Of a stretch of 38,057 nt of DNA, positions 14,742 to 23,962 are shown piece by piece. Positions within the stretch are counted from its first letter, which is position 1, and every line of letters begins with the position of its first letter. The position numbers and the translations under genes are program-made. The notes under the pieces are model-generated. The model searched no databases. It was not told where the DNA came from and worked only from the letters and a program-made list of their open reading frames with translations. The stretch comes from Oligoflexales bacterium (GTDB lineage: Bacteria > Bdellovibrionota_B > Oligoflexia > Oligoflexales > Bog-1112): the NCBI GenBank assembly GCA_017985985.1, contig JAGNWK010000021.1:1-38057 (forward strand). The letters are read 5' to 3'.

Positions 14742-17069
14742 TTAGTTTTTGAGGATGCGAGAGTAGACCTGCATATTACGCCAGGAGTTGATCACATAGA
14801 GACGTGTTTCAGCATAGGGAATAAGTTCTACCCACACAAGTGGGTCGGGATGAGGGCGCCTTTGCAGCCAAAAATCTACACTTAATTCGCCTGCATTATA
14901 GGCAGCGAGCATAGCAGGAAGAAATCCCTGGTAATGAAGATGCAATTTTTTAAGATAAAGACTGCCAAGACTGATATTAAATTCTGGGGAGGTCAACTGA
15001 TCCCGAATATGGTCTGTTGGGATATCTAACTCGTAAGCTAAGGTCTGTGCTGTAGGGGGAATAAGCTGCATCAAGCCAACAGCACCAGCTGGACTCTGTG
15101 CCTGACTATTAAATGAACTCTCCTGACGACTTACAGCAAGAAGCAGAGAGATATCAAGGGAACTCTCTGAAGCCTTCCTCTCGTAAATATCTACGTAGGG
15201 TCTTGGAAAAAAAATCAACAACTGCCCTGGCCAACGACCCCAAAAATCACTCGAATTTTGGGCCAAACGACTTGTGATATCTATACTTTTCAAATAATTG
15301 TGGGAAGCACCAAGCAGTCTCGATAAATAAACAAAACTTCCCTCATCTTTTGTGAGCTGATTCGTCTTGAGGAGAATTGTATAGAGCTCGTCACTTACTA
15401 ATTTTGCCCAAGAGCCAAGCCCTGCTAGAATGAATAGCTCTGTTCGAAAGAGAGCTCTCTGAATCTGTGGTTTGTTGCGCAGTTCGTTCAAACGATAAGA
15501 AGATTGGCGCAATTTTTTGGTGAGCTGATTTGCACTTTGCTCTGGGTCAGCTAGGCCCCCTCCCGAGGACAGACTCGCTTTTTCCAATCCAACAACGGTG
15601 TAGAAGCTATAGGGGAACTCTTGTTTTAACTGCTCTACCAATTGAATCGATTTTTGTTTATTTCCCATTTTTTTATAGGTTCGAGCCAGCCAGAAATAAG
15701 ACCGGGACTTCACCTCAAGTGATTTGGTTTCTGAGGAGAGAAGTTCCCAGTATTTTGTTGCTTCTGTAAAGCGTTCTTCAAGATAGCTATACAGACCGCT
15801 GGACCAGAGCAGTCTCTCTCGCCAACTTTCTGGCAAATCCTGCAAGTCTAGAGCGAGTTGCAGCATAGAACTCGCGCGTGAGATCTCTTTTTTTTCAAGT
15901 GCAATACGATGAGCAAGAACAAAATAAGATTCTGCTTTAAACCCAACAAATTTAGCTTTTGAAGATTTACTCATGTTTGGAATTTGCACAAAAGCCTTCT
16001 CGACAAATTCCATAGCCTGCATCACCATAGCATGGGCCTGATCATAATCGGCGACAAGGGCACGACACCGCGAGGCCCAAAGCAATTCATCGATACGTCG
16101 CAATTCAAATTCTTCTGGTTTAAGATCGAAGTCATCTGCTCTGAGAGCAGGGCTCACCCAAACATCAACCAGGGAAGTATAAGCCTCACAGGCCTTCACT
16201 CTCTCATCTCGTTTACGCAAGAGATCTATCAAAAAGCCATAGGCTTCAACCGCCTGCGCTTTTGTTTTTGGATCTGCAGCCAATTTTGGAGCAAGATCTT
16301 CAAGTGTAGACGGAGAAAGAGCTTCCTCTTGATCACAGGTTTTTTGAATCAGGACATTCCAATAAGATCGTAAAGAGACTGGTTCTAAAGTATTGACCCA
16401 GGCCTCCCACTGGTAATTTCCAGCTGAATGAGGGTCCTGACAATACTGTTTTGCTGTTTTTCGGAGAAGTTTATCTTCTGAAGGTAAACCCTTTTTTTGA
16501 GGGACAAGAGAGACAGCTGTCTCACCTGGATTCGTATTTTGACTGCTAGACTCTGTATCTGAAAGATGGAAGATAGAGCTGACTCTTACGATCAAACTTG
16601 CTTCAGACATCAATTGAGCAGTCTGCATATAAGGGATCAACGTGCCGGAGCTTGTCTCTTTAAGAATAAGACGAGCAAGCATGATAGGATCTGGTTTCTC
16701 AGAGTTTGTCCACTGACGAGCATAACTTTTAAGCCAAGATTCAAACGCTAGTTTTCCAAAAACGGAATCACCTGCAGCTATTTTTGTGGCTTTAGACCAG
16801 AAGAGCAGAGCCCCGTTGTGATCCCCAGCCTCTTCTCTTTTCTTGGCTTCTAGAATCGCTACTACATCTTGAATATAGATTTCTTCAGGGGATCCCTCTG
16901 GCACAAACTCCCTCAGAGCCAGGAGATCCTCCTCTGCTTTTTTAGGCAAAAAAGTTGAAACGGCTGCTCCATCGACAGTAATCGGCGAGGTAAGTGTCTT
17001 TTTATCACAGCTTCCGAGAAAAAAATAAAGCAAGACAAGATATGAAAAAAAATGTCTTTTTTTGCGCAT
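14742..17069 (-). CDS. Lipoprotein soluble lytic transglycosylase (SLT family)
   Basis: A 775-residue enzyme that cleaves the glycan strands of peptidoglycan, forming 1,6-anhydro ends. The signal peptide ends in a lipobox (FFLGSC, Cys20), so it should be a lipoprotein. Residues ~50-610 are a long helical, TPR-like superhelix (repeated patterns such as SYFWLARTYKKMGNKQKSI). The C-terminal catalytic SLT domain has the active glutamate E650 in VSRQESSFNSQAQSP, then GAVGLMQLIPPTAQ and MLAAYNAGE. The layout matches the Slt70/MltC-type family, although E. coli Slt70 has no lipobox. It seems to be transcribed alone. Confidence 0.92.
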   Translation of the reverse strand: MRKKRHFFSYLVLLYFFLGSCDKKTLTSPITVDGAAVSTFLPKKAEEDLLALREFVPEGSPEEIYIQDVVAILEAKKREEAGDHNGALLFWSKATKIAAGDSVFGKLAFESWLKSYARQWTNSEKPDPIMLARLILKETSSGTLIPYMQTAQLMSEASLIVRVSSIFHLSDTESSSQNTNPGETAVSLVPQKKGLPSEDKLLRKTAKQYCQDPHSAGNYQWEAWVNTLEPVSLRSYWNVLIQKTCDQEEALSPSTLEDLAPKLAADPKTKAQAVEAYGFLIDLLRKRDERVKACEAYTSLVDVWVSPALRADDFDLKPEEFELRRIDELLWASRCRALVADYDQAHAMVMQAMEFVEKAFVQIPNMSKSSKAKFVGFKAESYFVLAHRIALEKKEISRASSMLQLALDLQDLPESWRERLLWSSGLYSYLEERFTEATKYWELLSSETKSLEVKSRSYFWLARTYKKMGNKQKSIQLVEQLKQEFPYSFYTVVGLEKASLSSGGGLADPEQSANQLTKKLRQSSYRLNELRNKPQIQRALFRTELFILAGLGSWAKLVSDELYTILLKTNQLTKDEGSFVYLSRLLGASHNYLKSIDITSRLAQNSSDFWGRWPGQLLIFFPRPYVDIYERKASESSLDISLLLAVSRQESSFNSQAQSPAGAVGLMQLIPPTAQTLAYELDIPTDHIRDQLTSPEFNISLGSLYLKKLHLHYQGFLPAMLAAYNAGELSVDFWLQRRPHPDPLVWVELIPYAETRLYVINSWRNMQVYSRILKN

Positions 17070-17101
17070 ATTCGGCCTTCACATGGAAGTTATATCCTAG
17101 A

Positions 17102-17218
17102 AACCATCCCACAAATCATCTAGCTACATTATTTTCGTTGCTGCACTGCTTATTTACTAGCAAGTAAACTGCGCTGCTTGCTCCTCAATGCCTTGCTATA
17201 CGACTTGTGGGAAGGTTC
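17102..17218. repeat. 117-bp imperfect palindrome
   Basis: The outer arms are inverted copies (AACCATCCCACAAATCAT and, on the other strand, AACCTTCCCACAAGTCGT). The centre holds a perfect 6-bp hairpin TTTACT-AGCA-AGTAAA. It fills the gap between the transglycosylase start and the 3' end of the upstream unknown gene. It may be a miniature mobile element or a strong hairpin terminator. I see no second copy in this window. Confidence 0.55.
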
Positions 17219-17221
17219 CTA

Positions 17222-18271
17222 CTACCACGAACCTTCTAATTGAAAAATTCTGGGAGATCCGTCCAAAATGAGAGCGAGCATCGAACCCTGACGTTGTAAG
17301 TAGGATGCCTTTTTCACCCGCCCCAAATCAAGAGAAAATACTTTTGAAACTTCTTTTAATGGAAAATAAATTTCGAGCATTCTATTGCTTAAGAGATAAC
17401 TATGCGAATCTCCATCGACATGCATCAGCACGATTTTAGCGAGTCCTTCAACAGGAATCGCCTGCAGAACTTTGCCTTCTTTGCTAAATCGAATTACGCT
17501 GTACTTTGTGTGAGCATAGACCTCTTCGCCATCAGTATAAACACCTAGCAGATGATCCGTTGTTTGGAAAATATTTTTAGACTGCGCCATGGTAGCGTCT
17601 GTTTGATAATCAAGGGTATGGATACTTTTTTGATCGATAATCCAAAGGCGATTCATTTGTTTGAAAAACAAGGCCTGTGAATCAACGGGTATCTTATGTT
17701 GGAAAACAGGTTTGAGAGATTTCTCTTCTGGGTGGATAGAGTACACACCTTGATTTAAAAGCCAATAGAAAGAACTGTCTCTATCAGAGCTTATAGAGAT
17801 CGACTTATAAGATACATTCGAGGTCAGTTCATAGTGAAACACCTTTAGACTTTCGATGTCTATCTGAAACAAACTACCAGACTTTGCTATCAACACCCAT
17901 CCACCAAAAGATCTCAATTGAGTCGAGTCTGAAAAGCTGCCTGCTGAGAGTTCGATTTGTCGTAATCTCCGCTCATGAAGATCCCAAAGCCAGAGGGAGG
18001 TCTTGCCAGCTATCCATACGCGCCCCTTGCGATCAAAAGTAATCCCTGAGGCTGGCAGATCCTTTGCAAGCACCTCCTGTTGATAAGGAGAGAGCAAAAG
18101 CTCACGACTTGACAAAACCGCCTTAGTATCTCTTTCCTTGAGATCTATCGATTCATTTTTGAGCAATGAGACAGAACGCAACTCAGAACTTTGATGGACA
18201 GCGGAAGCTAGAGGCCCCTGTAGAATGAGAATGAAGAATACCCAACCGAAAACATGGTTCTTCTCTAACAT
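17222..18271 (-). CDS. Secreted protein of unknown function, possible beta-propeller
   Basis: About 349 residues from the ATG at 18271, chosen because GGGGAAG lies just before it and the protein then begins with a clean signal peptide (MLEKNHVFGWVFFILILQGP, cleavage near ASA). The rest is a run of short beta-rich blocks with recurring hydrophobic/Trp patterns: GITFDRKGRVWIAGKTSLWL, FGGWVLIAKSGSLFQID, SSFYWLLNQGVYSI, NRLWIIDQKSIHTLD. This suggests a propeller of 6-7 blades like those of periplasmic sensor proteins. No catalytic motif is seen. Probably periplasmic or outer-membrane associated. Confidence 0.65.
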   Translation of the reverse strand: MLEKNHVFGWVFFILILQGPLASAVHQSSELRSVSLLKNESIDLKERDTKAVLSSRELLLSPYQQEVLAKDLPASGITFDRKGRVWIAGKTSLWLWDLHERRLRQIELSAGSFSDSTQLRSFGGWVLIAKSGSLFQIDIESLKVFHYELTSNVSYKSISISSDRDSSFYWLLNQGVYSIHPEEKSLKPVFQHKIPVDSQALFFKQMNRLWIIDQKSIHTLDYQTDATMAQSKNIFQTTDHLLGVYTDGEEVYAHTKYSVIRFSKEGKVLQAIPVEGLAKIVLMHVDGDSHSYLLSNRMLEIYFPLKEVSKVFSLDLGRVKKASYLQRQGSMLALILDGSPRIFQLEGSW

Positions 18272-18337
18272 GCTCTTCCCCCTATAACGATCAGCAAAGT
18301 GTGCTCTATTCATCATACATGGAAAAAGGGGGGAGAT

Positions 18338-18370
18338 TTAAAGAGGGGGGAACGCCCTCTTTAGAAAAAT
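18338..18370. repeat. G-run hairpin repeat, copy 1 (possible holA terminator)
   Basis: AAAGAGGG and CCCTCTTT flank GGGAACG, followed on the plus strand by AGAAAAAT. It lies just after the holA stop and could terminate that minus-strand transcript. The block GGGGGGAACGCCCTCTTTAG recurs at 30458-30485, and related sequence lies at 24673-24710 and 28695-28726. Confidence 0.6.
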
Positions 18371-18374
18371 AGAC

Positions 18375-19406
18375 TTATTGACAAAGAGGCTGAAGAATCT
18401 GTTCAGCTGTTAACTTCGAAGAGGTTTTTAGTAAGAGGTCTGCTTGCTGACAGAGGGCAAGAATCCTTGTCAGTTTTTCTTTCGAACTGGAGTGGGCATA
18501 TTGTCTATAGGAACTCATAAGAAAAGAGGGGATTTTTGGGGAAAAACCAAGCTGTACAATCGGATCTACTTTGATTTGGAGGGTAGAACGGTAGTGCTTG
18601 GCAAGGAGCCCCAGAAGAGCTAGAGGGCTTTCCCCTCTGTCGAGGAGATCTCGAATCAAGGCCTGAGCTTGGACTATTTTCTTATCCAGTAGGTAGCGAG
18701 AGAGCTTAAAAGCATGCTCTTCCTTCAGCAACCCGAGGATAGGGGCTATATCCGCTGCTGTGATAACTGTTTTTCGCTGACAAAAAACCAGGGCTATCTT
18801 GGACAGCTCGTTCTCGATTTTATAAAGATCATTTGAGCCCAGTTCACAAAGCAAGTCGACGACAGAATTGTCGATTTGAAGTCCAGCCTTTTTAGCGAGA
18901 TGTTGGATTAAAGTCCTGATCTCTGAGCTCGAGGGTGCAAGGCAGGGGATGCGAATGGCTCTTAACCTTTGCAGTTCCTTATCGAGAGAAACGAGAAGGG
19001 GATCACCTTCTACCACTAAGAGCAGATTAGACTCACCTTTTTTATGGCTGATCCCTTTCAGAAGCTGGGCCAACTCTTTTTGCTTCTTAACACGACGGAC
19101 TATATATAGAGAGGATTCTTCAAAAAGTGCTTTACTCTGCCAGATGAGATGGAGCAGTTCTGCATTGAGTTTCTCCTCTTCTAAAACAACAGCTGCCCGT
19201 TCTTTTTTTTCCCACACCGACCTGAGAGCTATGGCTGCCTTGTTTAAAAAGAACTCGCAGTCACCCCAGAGAATTATAAGCTGCGAAGAGTGATCTTGAT
19301 CTTGGCCTGTACTCACAGCCCCTTGACCCAAGACCTGGATAGCTTCCTTCAAGGAGTCGAGAAAGGACGTATAATTTCCTCGCTTGAAGCCAGCAGATCT
19401 AGTCAT
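18375..19406 (-). CDS. holA: DNA polymerase III subunit delta
   Basis: A 343-residue HolA-like protein, the clamp-loader subunit that opens the beta sliding clamp. Visible features are the N-terminal domain with IILWGDCEFFLNKAA (in place of the usual GxDxxLi) and SSLYIVRRVKKQKELAQLL. The middle has EIRTLIQHLAKKAGLQIDNS and LLCELGSNDLYKIENELSKI, the standard delta signature, followed by ILGLLKEEHAFKLSRYLLDK and a helical C-terminus. The ATG at 19406 lies inside the end of prmC (8-bp overlap), so translation is probably coupled. Divergence is high, as is usual for HolA. Confidence 0.85.
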   Translation of the reverse strand: MTRSAGFKRGNYTSFLDSLKEAIQVLGQGAVSTGQDQDHSSQLIILWGDCEFFLNKAAIALRSVWEKKERAAVVLEEEKLNAELLHLIWQSKALFEESSLYIVRRVKKQKELAQLLKGISHKKGESNLLLVVEGDPLLVSLDKELQRLRAIRIPCLAPSSSEIRTLIQHLAKKAGLQIDNSVVDLLCELGSNDLYKIENELSKIALVFCQRKTVITAADIAPILGLLKEEHAFKLSRYLLDKKIVQAQALIRDLLDRGESPLALLGLLAKHYRSTLQIKVDPIVQLGFSPKIPSFLMSSYRQYAHSSSKEKLTRILALCQQADLLLKTSSKLTAEQILQPLCQ

Positions 19407-20283
19407 GAAAAGTACACTCCACAATTCGATCGTGGGAAGAGTAGTCTTTGTAGATATTCAAAATGGTCCACCCCCTCTCTTGGAGCAAGGATGACACCTT
19501 CCCCGCCTGTGTAGATCCTATCTCTAGGAACATGCGCCCATTCTCTTTTAAGACCTGGGAAGCTGAACGAGCAAAACGTTCATAAAAGAGAAGTCCCTCG
19601 TTTTCAGCAAATAAGGCATGTTTTGGCTCAAACAATACTGATGGCGATAAGCTTGCTGATTCCGATAAGGCAATATAAGGCGGATTGCTTAAAAAAACAT
19701 CATAGGCCTTTAAGGGTAGCCAGGATTCTTCGGCAAGAGCATCACAGTATAGGAAGCGAAGATGCTGGGGAGAAATACCCTGAGCTTCTGCATTCTCTTG
19801 CGCTAAGTCCAAACTTTGCTGAGAAATATCCCAGGCCTCGAGTTCTGCCAAAGGGAAGGCTTTAGCAAGAGCAATAGCAATACAGCCAGAACCTGTTCCT
19901 ACTTCTAAGAGACGAGGACCTTTGCCCTCTAGGCTTGGAAGAGATTTCAAATGAGCGGTAGCTCTCTCAACGAGGAGTTCCGTCTCTTGTCTTGGGATCA
20001 AAACAGAGGGGTTGACTTTGAAAGTCATGCCCATGAAGTCCTTTTCGCCAAGGATGTAGGCGATAGGCTCTTGTTTCAGACGGCGAACAAAAAGAGCCTT
20101 AAAACTTGCTAACTCACCTTTCGACAAGGGTCGATCATAGTCTGTATACAGTTTGATTCGTGCACAAGAAAGTGTATGCGCTAGAAGAAGCTCCACATCG
20201 AGACGGGCTGTCGGGAAGGGAGGTTCTGTATTCTTAAGATATTGAGTGCCCCAGACCAGGAGCTTCTGAATATTCCAAGTCAT
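19399..20283 (-). CDS. prmC: Release factor glutamine methyltransferase
   Basis: A 294-residue SAM-dependent enzyme that methylates the Gln of the GGQ motif of release factors. The N-terminal helical domain contains LLAHTLSCARIKLYTDYDRP, followed by PIAYILGEKDFMGMTFKV. The Rossmann domain has LLEVGTGSGCIAIALAKAFP (SAM binding) and the catalytic FLSNPPYIAL. The gene follows prfA directly (57-bp gap), whose product RF1 is its substrate, and overlaps holA. The arrangement prfA-prmC is common in bacteria. Confidence 0.95.
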   Translation of the reverse strand: MTWNIQKLLVWGTQYLKNTEPPFPTARLDVELLLAHTLSCARIKLYTDYDRPLSKGELASFKALFVRRLKQEPIAYILGEKDFMGMTFKVNPSVLIPRQETELLVERATAHLKSLPSLEGKGPRLLEVGTGSGCIAIALAKAFPLAELEAWDISQQSLDLAQENAEAQGISPQHLRFLYCDALAEESWLPLKAYDVFLSNPPYIALSESASLSPSVLFEPKHALFAENEGLLFYERFARSASQVLKENGRMFLEIGSTQAGKVSSLLQERGWTILNIYKDYSSHDRIVECTFHD

Positions 20284-20340
20284 AGCTAAAAAAACCAGCT
20301 CAGGGTAAACAACGGATGAAGACCGAGATAAAGACTGGGA

Positions 20341-21459
20341 CTAGGAATAAGAATCCCCTGATTCCTGCAATCGGATTGCGGTGAAGTGAGATCCCAAGGC
20401 GTCCAGCATCTGATCCATATCCCCATTAAGAAAATCAAGAAGTTTGTGCAAGGTCAGCTGGATTCGGTGATCAGACACCCGCCCCTGTGGGAAGTTATAG
20501 GTCCGGATCTTCTCGCTTCTATCCCCACTGCCAACCTGAGATCGACGATCTGCGGTGACTTCACTGTCCTTTTGTTTGCGCATAGCATCCAAGAGGCGAC
20601 TTCGCAGCATCTTCATAGCTCGATCTTTATTCTTGTGCTGAGAGCGTTCATCCTGGCACTCAGATACGACACCTGTGGGGATGTGAGTGATGCGGACAGC
20701 GGAGTCAGTTCTGTTGACATGCTGCCCCCCAGCACCACTGGCCCTATAGGTGTCAATACGCAGATCAGCAGGGTTGATCTCCAATTCAATCTCTTCTGCT
20801 TCAGGGAGAACTGCCACTGTACAGGCACTGGTGTGAATTCTACCCTGCGCTTCTGTACTGGGGACGCGCTGAACTCTATGCACTCCTTTTTCAACTTTAA
20901 GACGACCGTAAACTCTGTCCCCTTGGATGAACAGAACGACTTCCTTAAACCCGCCAAGAGCAGATTCTGTGCTGTTTACGAGTTCTAGCTTCCAACCCCT
21001 CTTCTCTGCATAACGCATATACATGCGCAGAAGATCGGCACAGAAGAGCCCGGCTTCTTCACCCCCGGTTCCTGCACGTATTTCAAGTATGGCGTTTTTA
21101 TGATCTTCGGGATCTTTAGGAAGGAGAAGTTCCACGAGCTTCTGCCGGTGAATCTCCATCTGCTCGAGAATAAGAGCCTCTTCTTCTTTGGCAAGACTAC
21201 GTAGTTCGGGCTCAGAGCTCTCGAGGAGGGCAAGAGTCTCTTCGAGAGACTTCGTTGCCTTCTTGTAAGCCCTAAAGACCTCCACAATCTCACTTATCTC
21301 GGCTCTCTCTTTTTGCAGCTTGATGAGGACGGGCCCGTCGAGATTGGGCGAAGACAGAGTATCCTCCAAAGAGGAATACCGACGCTCAATAGCCTCCAGC
21401 TTGTCGCTAGCTGATAAGACCCACCTACCCTGCTGCTCTTCGCTGAAAGTATTGCTCAT
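20341..21459 (-). CDS. prfA: Peptide chain release factor 1
   Basis: A 372-residue class I release factor that reads UAA and UAG and releases the finished peptide at the ribosome. The GGQ motif is G244-G245-Q246 (ASGAGGQHVNRTDSA); its Gln is the PrmC target. The stop-codon recognition tripeptide is PST at 200-202 (RVQRVPSTEAQGR) in place of the usual PAT, which still identifies it as RF1. The end DFLNGDMDQMLDAL matches RF1. About 17 residues at the N-terminus exceed the E. coli protein. It starts 7 bp after rpmE. Confidence 0.96.
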   Translation of the reverse strand: MSNTFSEEQQGRWVLSASDKLEAIERRYSSLEDTLSSPNLDGPVLIKLQKERAEISEIVEVFRAYKKATKSLEETLALLESSEPELRSLAKEEEALILEQMEIHRQKLVELLLPKDPEDHKNAILEIRAGTGGEEAGLFCADLLRMYMRYAEKRGWKLELVNSTESALGGFKEVVLFIQGDRVYGRLKVEKGVHRVQRVPSTEAQGRIHTSACTVAVLPEAEEIELEINPADLRIDTYRASGAGGQHVNRTDSAVRITHIPTGVVSECQDERSQHKNKDRAMKMLRSRLLDAMRKQKDSEVTADRRSQVGSGDRSEKIRTYNFPQGRVSDHRIQLTLHKLLDFLNGDMDQMLDALGSHFTAIRLQESGDSYS

Positions 21460-21466
21460 CTAAATC

Positions 21467-21667
21467 TTACTTTTTAGAGTATTTCTTTTGGAACTTCTCA
21501 ATGCGTCCGGCAGAGTCTATAAGCTTTTGTTTTCCTGTAAAAAATGGATGACAATTGCTGCAGATCTCGACGTTGATCTCTTTAAGAGTAGAACGAGTCT
21601 CAAACTTATGTCCACAGGCACAGACGACTGGGGTCAATTCGTATCTTGGGTGTATATTTTCTTTCAT
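21467..21667 (-). CDS. rpmE: Ribosomal protein bL31
   Basis: A 66-residue bL31 of the 50S subunit central protuberance region. It is the zinc-binding (C+) type: C16 and C18 (VVCACGHKF) and C36/C39 ([13 protein letters not shown]). [16 protein letters not shown] is the family's usual C-terminal block. The gene lies between rho and prfA, in the same orientation, as in many bacteria. Confidence 0.96.
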   Translation of the reverse strand: MKENIHPRYELTPVVCACGHKFETRSTLKEINVEICSNCHPFFTGKQKLIDSAGRIEKFQKKYSKK

Positions 21668-21725
21668 AAATTTCCTTTTGCTGATCTAGGTATCGAGTTT
21701 GGGTATCTAGGTGAAAGGTCCCAAA

Positions 21726-23024
21726 CTAACCGTTCATAGACGCGATAAACTCGCTATTTGTATCGCATTTGTCAAGTTTGTTTAACAAGAAGTCCATAGC
21801 GTCGACTGGATTAAGCGGCTGGAGAAGCTTTCTCAGGATCCAGGTTCGATTCAGAACATCCTTAGGCAGAAGGAGTTCTTCCTTCCTAGTCCCGGACTTA
21901 TTGAGGTCAACAGCTGGGAATATCCTTTTTTCAGACATCTTACGGTCAAGATGTAGCTCCATGTTCCCTGTACCTTTGAATTCTTCAAAGATAACCTCAT
22001 CCATCCTTGAGCCGGTATCAATAAGGGCTGTTGCAATGATGGTCAGAGAGCCCCCCTCTTCAACATTCCTCGCCGCACCAAAGAATCTCTTTGGTTTGTG
22101 AAGAGCATTGGAGTCAACCCCCCCAGAGAGAATCTTCCCGGATGGAGGAACGACGGAGTTGTAGGCTCTAGCAAGACGGGTGATGGAGTCCAAAAGAATG
22201 ACGACATCTTTTTTGTGTTCCACGAGGCGCTTTGCTTTTTCAATCACCATTTCAGCGACTTGAACGTGCCTCTGAGCTGGCTCATCGAAAGTTGAGCTGA
22301 TCACTTCCCCACGGACGGAACGCTCCATATCTGTCACCTCTTCGGGCCTCTCATCGATGAGAAGGACGATAAGGACAGCTTCCGGATGATTTTTTTCGAT
22401 AGCTGTTGCCACCTGCTGCATGAAGACGGTCTTACCCGTTCTCGGTGGAGCTACGATCAGAGATCTTTGCCCCTTCCCAATAGGAACGAGCATATCGATG
22501 ATACGTGTAGAGTAAATTTTAGGGGAAAACTCAAGGTTGAATTTTTCCATAGGATAGAGTGGGGTAAGATTATCGAAGATGATCTTATCCATATCTTGAT
22601 CAGCATCTTCATTATTGACTTTTTCAACCTTCAAGAGAGCGAAATAGCGTTCACTGTCTTTTGGCGGCCTGATCTGGCCCTCGATGGTATCACCCGTTCT
22701 CAGATTAAATCGGCGAATTTGAGAGGGAGACACGTAAATATCGTCAGGGCCTGGGAGGTAGTTATAGTCGGGGGCGCGTAAGAACCCAAAACCGTCAGGG
22801 AGAGTTTCGAGAACGCCTGACCCATAGATGACTCCGCCTCGCTCAGACTGAGCTTGCAGCAGGGAGAATATCAACTCCTGCTTACGCATCCCACTGGCTC
22901 CGACAATGCCGGAAGTTTTGGCTAACTGAGTAAGGTCAGCTATCCGACGAAGTTTTATCTCATTTAGGTCGATAACATCCAGGGACTCTTCTTTGACTGC
23001 AGCTTTTTTGGCTTCTTTGGCCAT
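21726..23024 (-). CDS. rho: Transcription termination factor Rho
   Basis: A 432-residue hexameric RNA helicase that stops transcription. In order: an N-terminal helical domain ([19 protein letters not shown]), the RNA-binding cold-shock-like domain with [19 protein letters not shown] and [15 protein letters not shown], the Walker [16 protein letters not shown], the Walker B-type [16 protein letters not shown], and the Q- and R-loop blocks [20 protein letters not shown] and [20 protein letters not shown]. The length is near the E. coli value (419) plus a short Lys-rich leader ([13 protein letters not shown]). It is the first gene of the cluster. Confidence 0.97.
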   Translation of the reverse strand: MAKEAKKAAVKEESLDVIDLNEIKLRRIADLTQLAKTSGIVGASGMRKQELIFSLLQAQSERGGVIYGSGVLETLPDGFGFLRAPDYNYLPGPDDIYVSPSQIRRFNLRTGDTIEGQIRPPKDSERYFALLKVEKVNNEDADQDMDKIIFDNLTPLYPMEKFNLEFSPKIYSTRIIDMLVPIGKGQRSLIVAPPRTGKTVFMQQVATAIEKNHPEAVLIVLLIDERPEEVTDMERSVRGEVISSTFDEPAQRHVQVAEMVIEKAKRLVEHKKDVVILLDSITRLARAYNSVVPPSGKILSGGVDSNALHKPKRFFGAARNVEEGGSLTIIATALIDTGSRMDEVIFEEFKGTGNMELHLDRKMSEKRIFPAVDLNKSGTRKEELLLPKDVLNRTWILRKLLQPLNPVDAMDFLLNKLDKCDTNSEFIASMNG

Positions 23025-23470
23025 AAAAATTTTACTCGCTTTTAAAAATTTAACGGTGGGTTTTAATGTTAAAATTTAGGGATCTGGTGATGGGACGTTG
23101 TAATCAAATTACCTACACAAAAAAATCAATAAACGCTCTCTTCCACTGACAATCAAGACTCTTACATAAATCTTTGTATAAGTTCTTATGTATAAAGAGC
23201 AATAGTCTTGGCTTTATTCCACCGCAGATATCGAACAGGAACAGAGCCAAGATTCCAATACGATCCAAACTTCAGCTATACTTAAACTGTTGGCCGTCTG
23301 ACTGGCCGCTTGGACTTGAACGAAAACACGGCTGAGTGGGTAGCCAGATATCTAAAGGATTGCTCGGACTCTTGTCAACTGTTGTCTACCTGATTCGACA
23401 CTTTTAATACCGCACCCTTAATACCAGCCTTCTTGGCTGCTCTAGTTTATCGTCATAGGGAGTCAAAAGC
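23025..23470. other. Intergenic region between divergent rho and an unknown gene
   Basis: 446 bp without a convincing ORF or RNA gene. Near the rho start, TAAAATTTAAC-like arms (AAAAATTTAAC and GTTAAAATTTAG, 23044-23079) form an AT-rich inverted repeat that could be a leader hairpin; rho genes are often autoregulated through their leaders. I see nothing else that I can name. Confidence 0.4.
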
Positions 23471-23962
23471 ATGAGATTTTCAACAGGTTCACAACCCTTT
23501 TACCGGGCTCTGCCCCTATCCTTTTTGCTGAGCTCTCTCTTGGTGATGGGGAGCATCTCCCTGCTCGGAATCCCTCAGACAGGTCTGGCAACTCAAATTC
23601 AGATTAGCACAGAAAAAAAATTTCAGGATGTTTTTATAACGGCAGGATATTCGACAGCACTGGGGGCTGCTCTTGGAGCCGCCACGGTTGGTTTAAGCAG
23701 CAATCCCAACGGGAAATTACGATATATCGCTGTCGGGGCCTCAATAGGATTTATAAGTGGTAGTTTCCTAGGTTCTTACGTGGTCTTGTCCCCCATCTTT
23801 TCGGGAGAGATGCAGACTTATGAACCCCAAGCGTATCAGGGTGAGTCGAGTCAGCCTTTCTTCAAGGCCCCTCAGGATGCCGACATCGTTGTCTCACCGA
23901 TCCTATCTTCATCGGACTCTTTATCTGGGATGAGCGTGAGCTGGCTTATACGTAAATTTTAG
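23471..23962 (+). CDS. Exported glycine-zipper-like protein, unknown function
   Basis: A 163-residue protein. A signal peptide or N-terminal anchor covers residues ~14-40 (LPLSFLLSSLLVMGSISLLG). Residues ~56-105 contain glycine/alanine-zipper helices (YSTALGAALGAATVGLSS and YIAVGASIGFISGSFLGSYV), a pattern of membrane-inserting or oligomerising envelope proteins. The C-terminus (VVSPILSSSDSLSGMSVSW) is polar. AGGGAG lies 8 nt before the ATG. Its 3' end overlaps that of the convergent gene by 4 bp. No function can be assigned. Confidence 0.65.
   Translation: MRFSTGSQPFYRALPLSFLLSSLLVMGSISLLGIPQTGLATQIQISTEKKFQDVFITAGYSTALGAALGAATVGLSSNPNGKLRYIAVGASIGFISGSFLGSYVVLSPIFSGEMQTYEPQAYQGESSQPFFKAPQDADIVVSPILSSSDSLSGMSVSWLIRKF

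Noticed and set aside
20386..20988. 200-codon plus-strand frame
   Set aside because: It is antisense to prfA, whose GGQ and PST motifs prove the coding strand; no domain is recognisable in the antisense product.
23471..23962. Idea that the glycine-zipper protein is a phage holin
   Set aside because: It has a signal-like N-terminus and no lysis genes nearby; the zipper pattern is common in envelope proteins.
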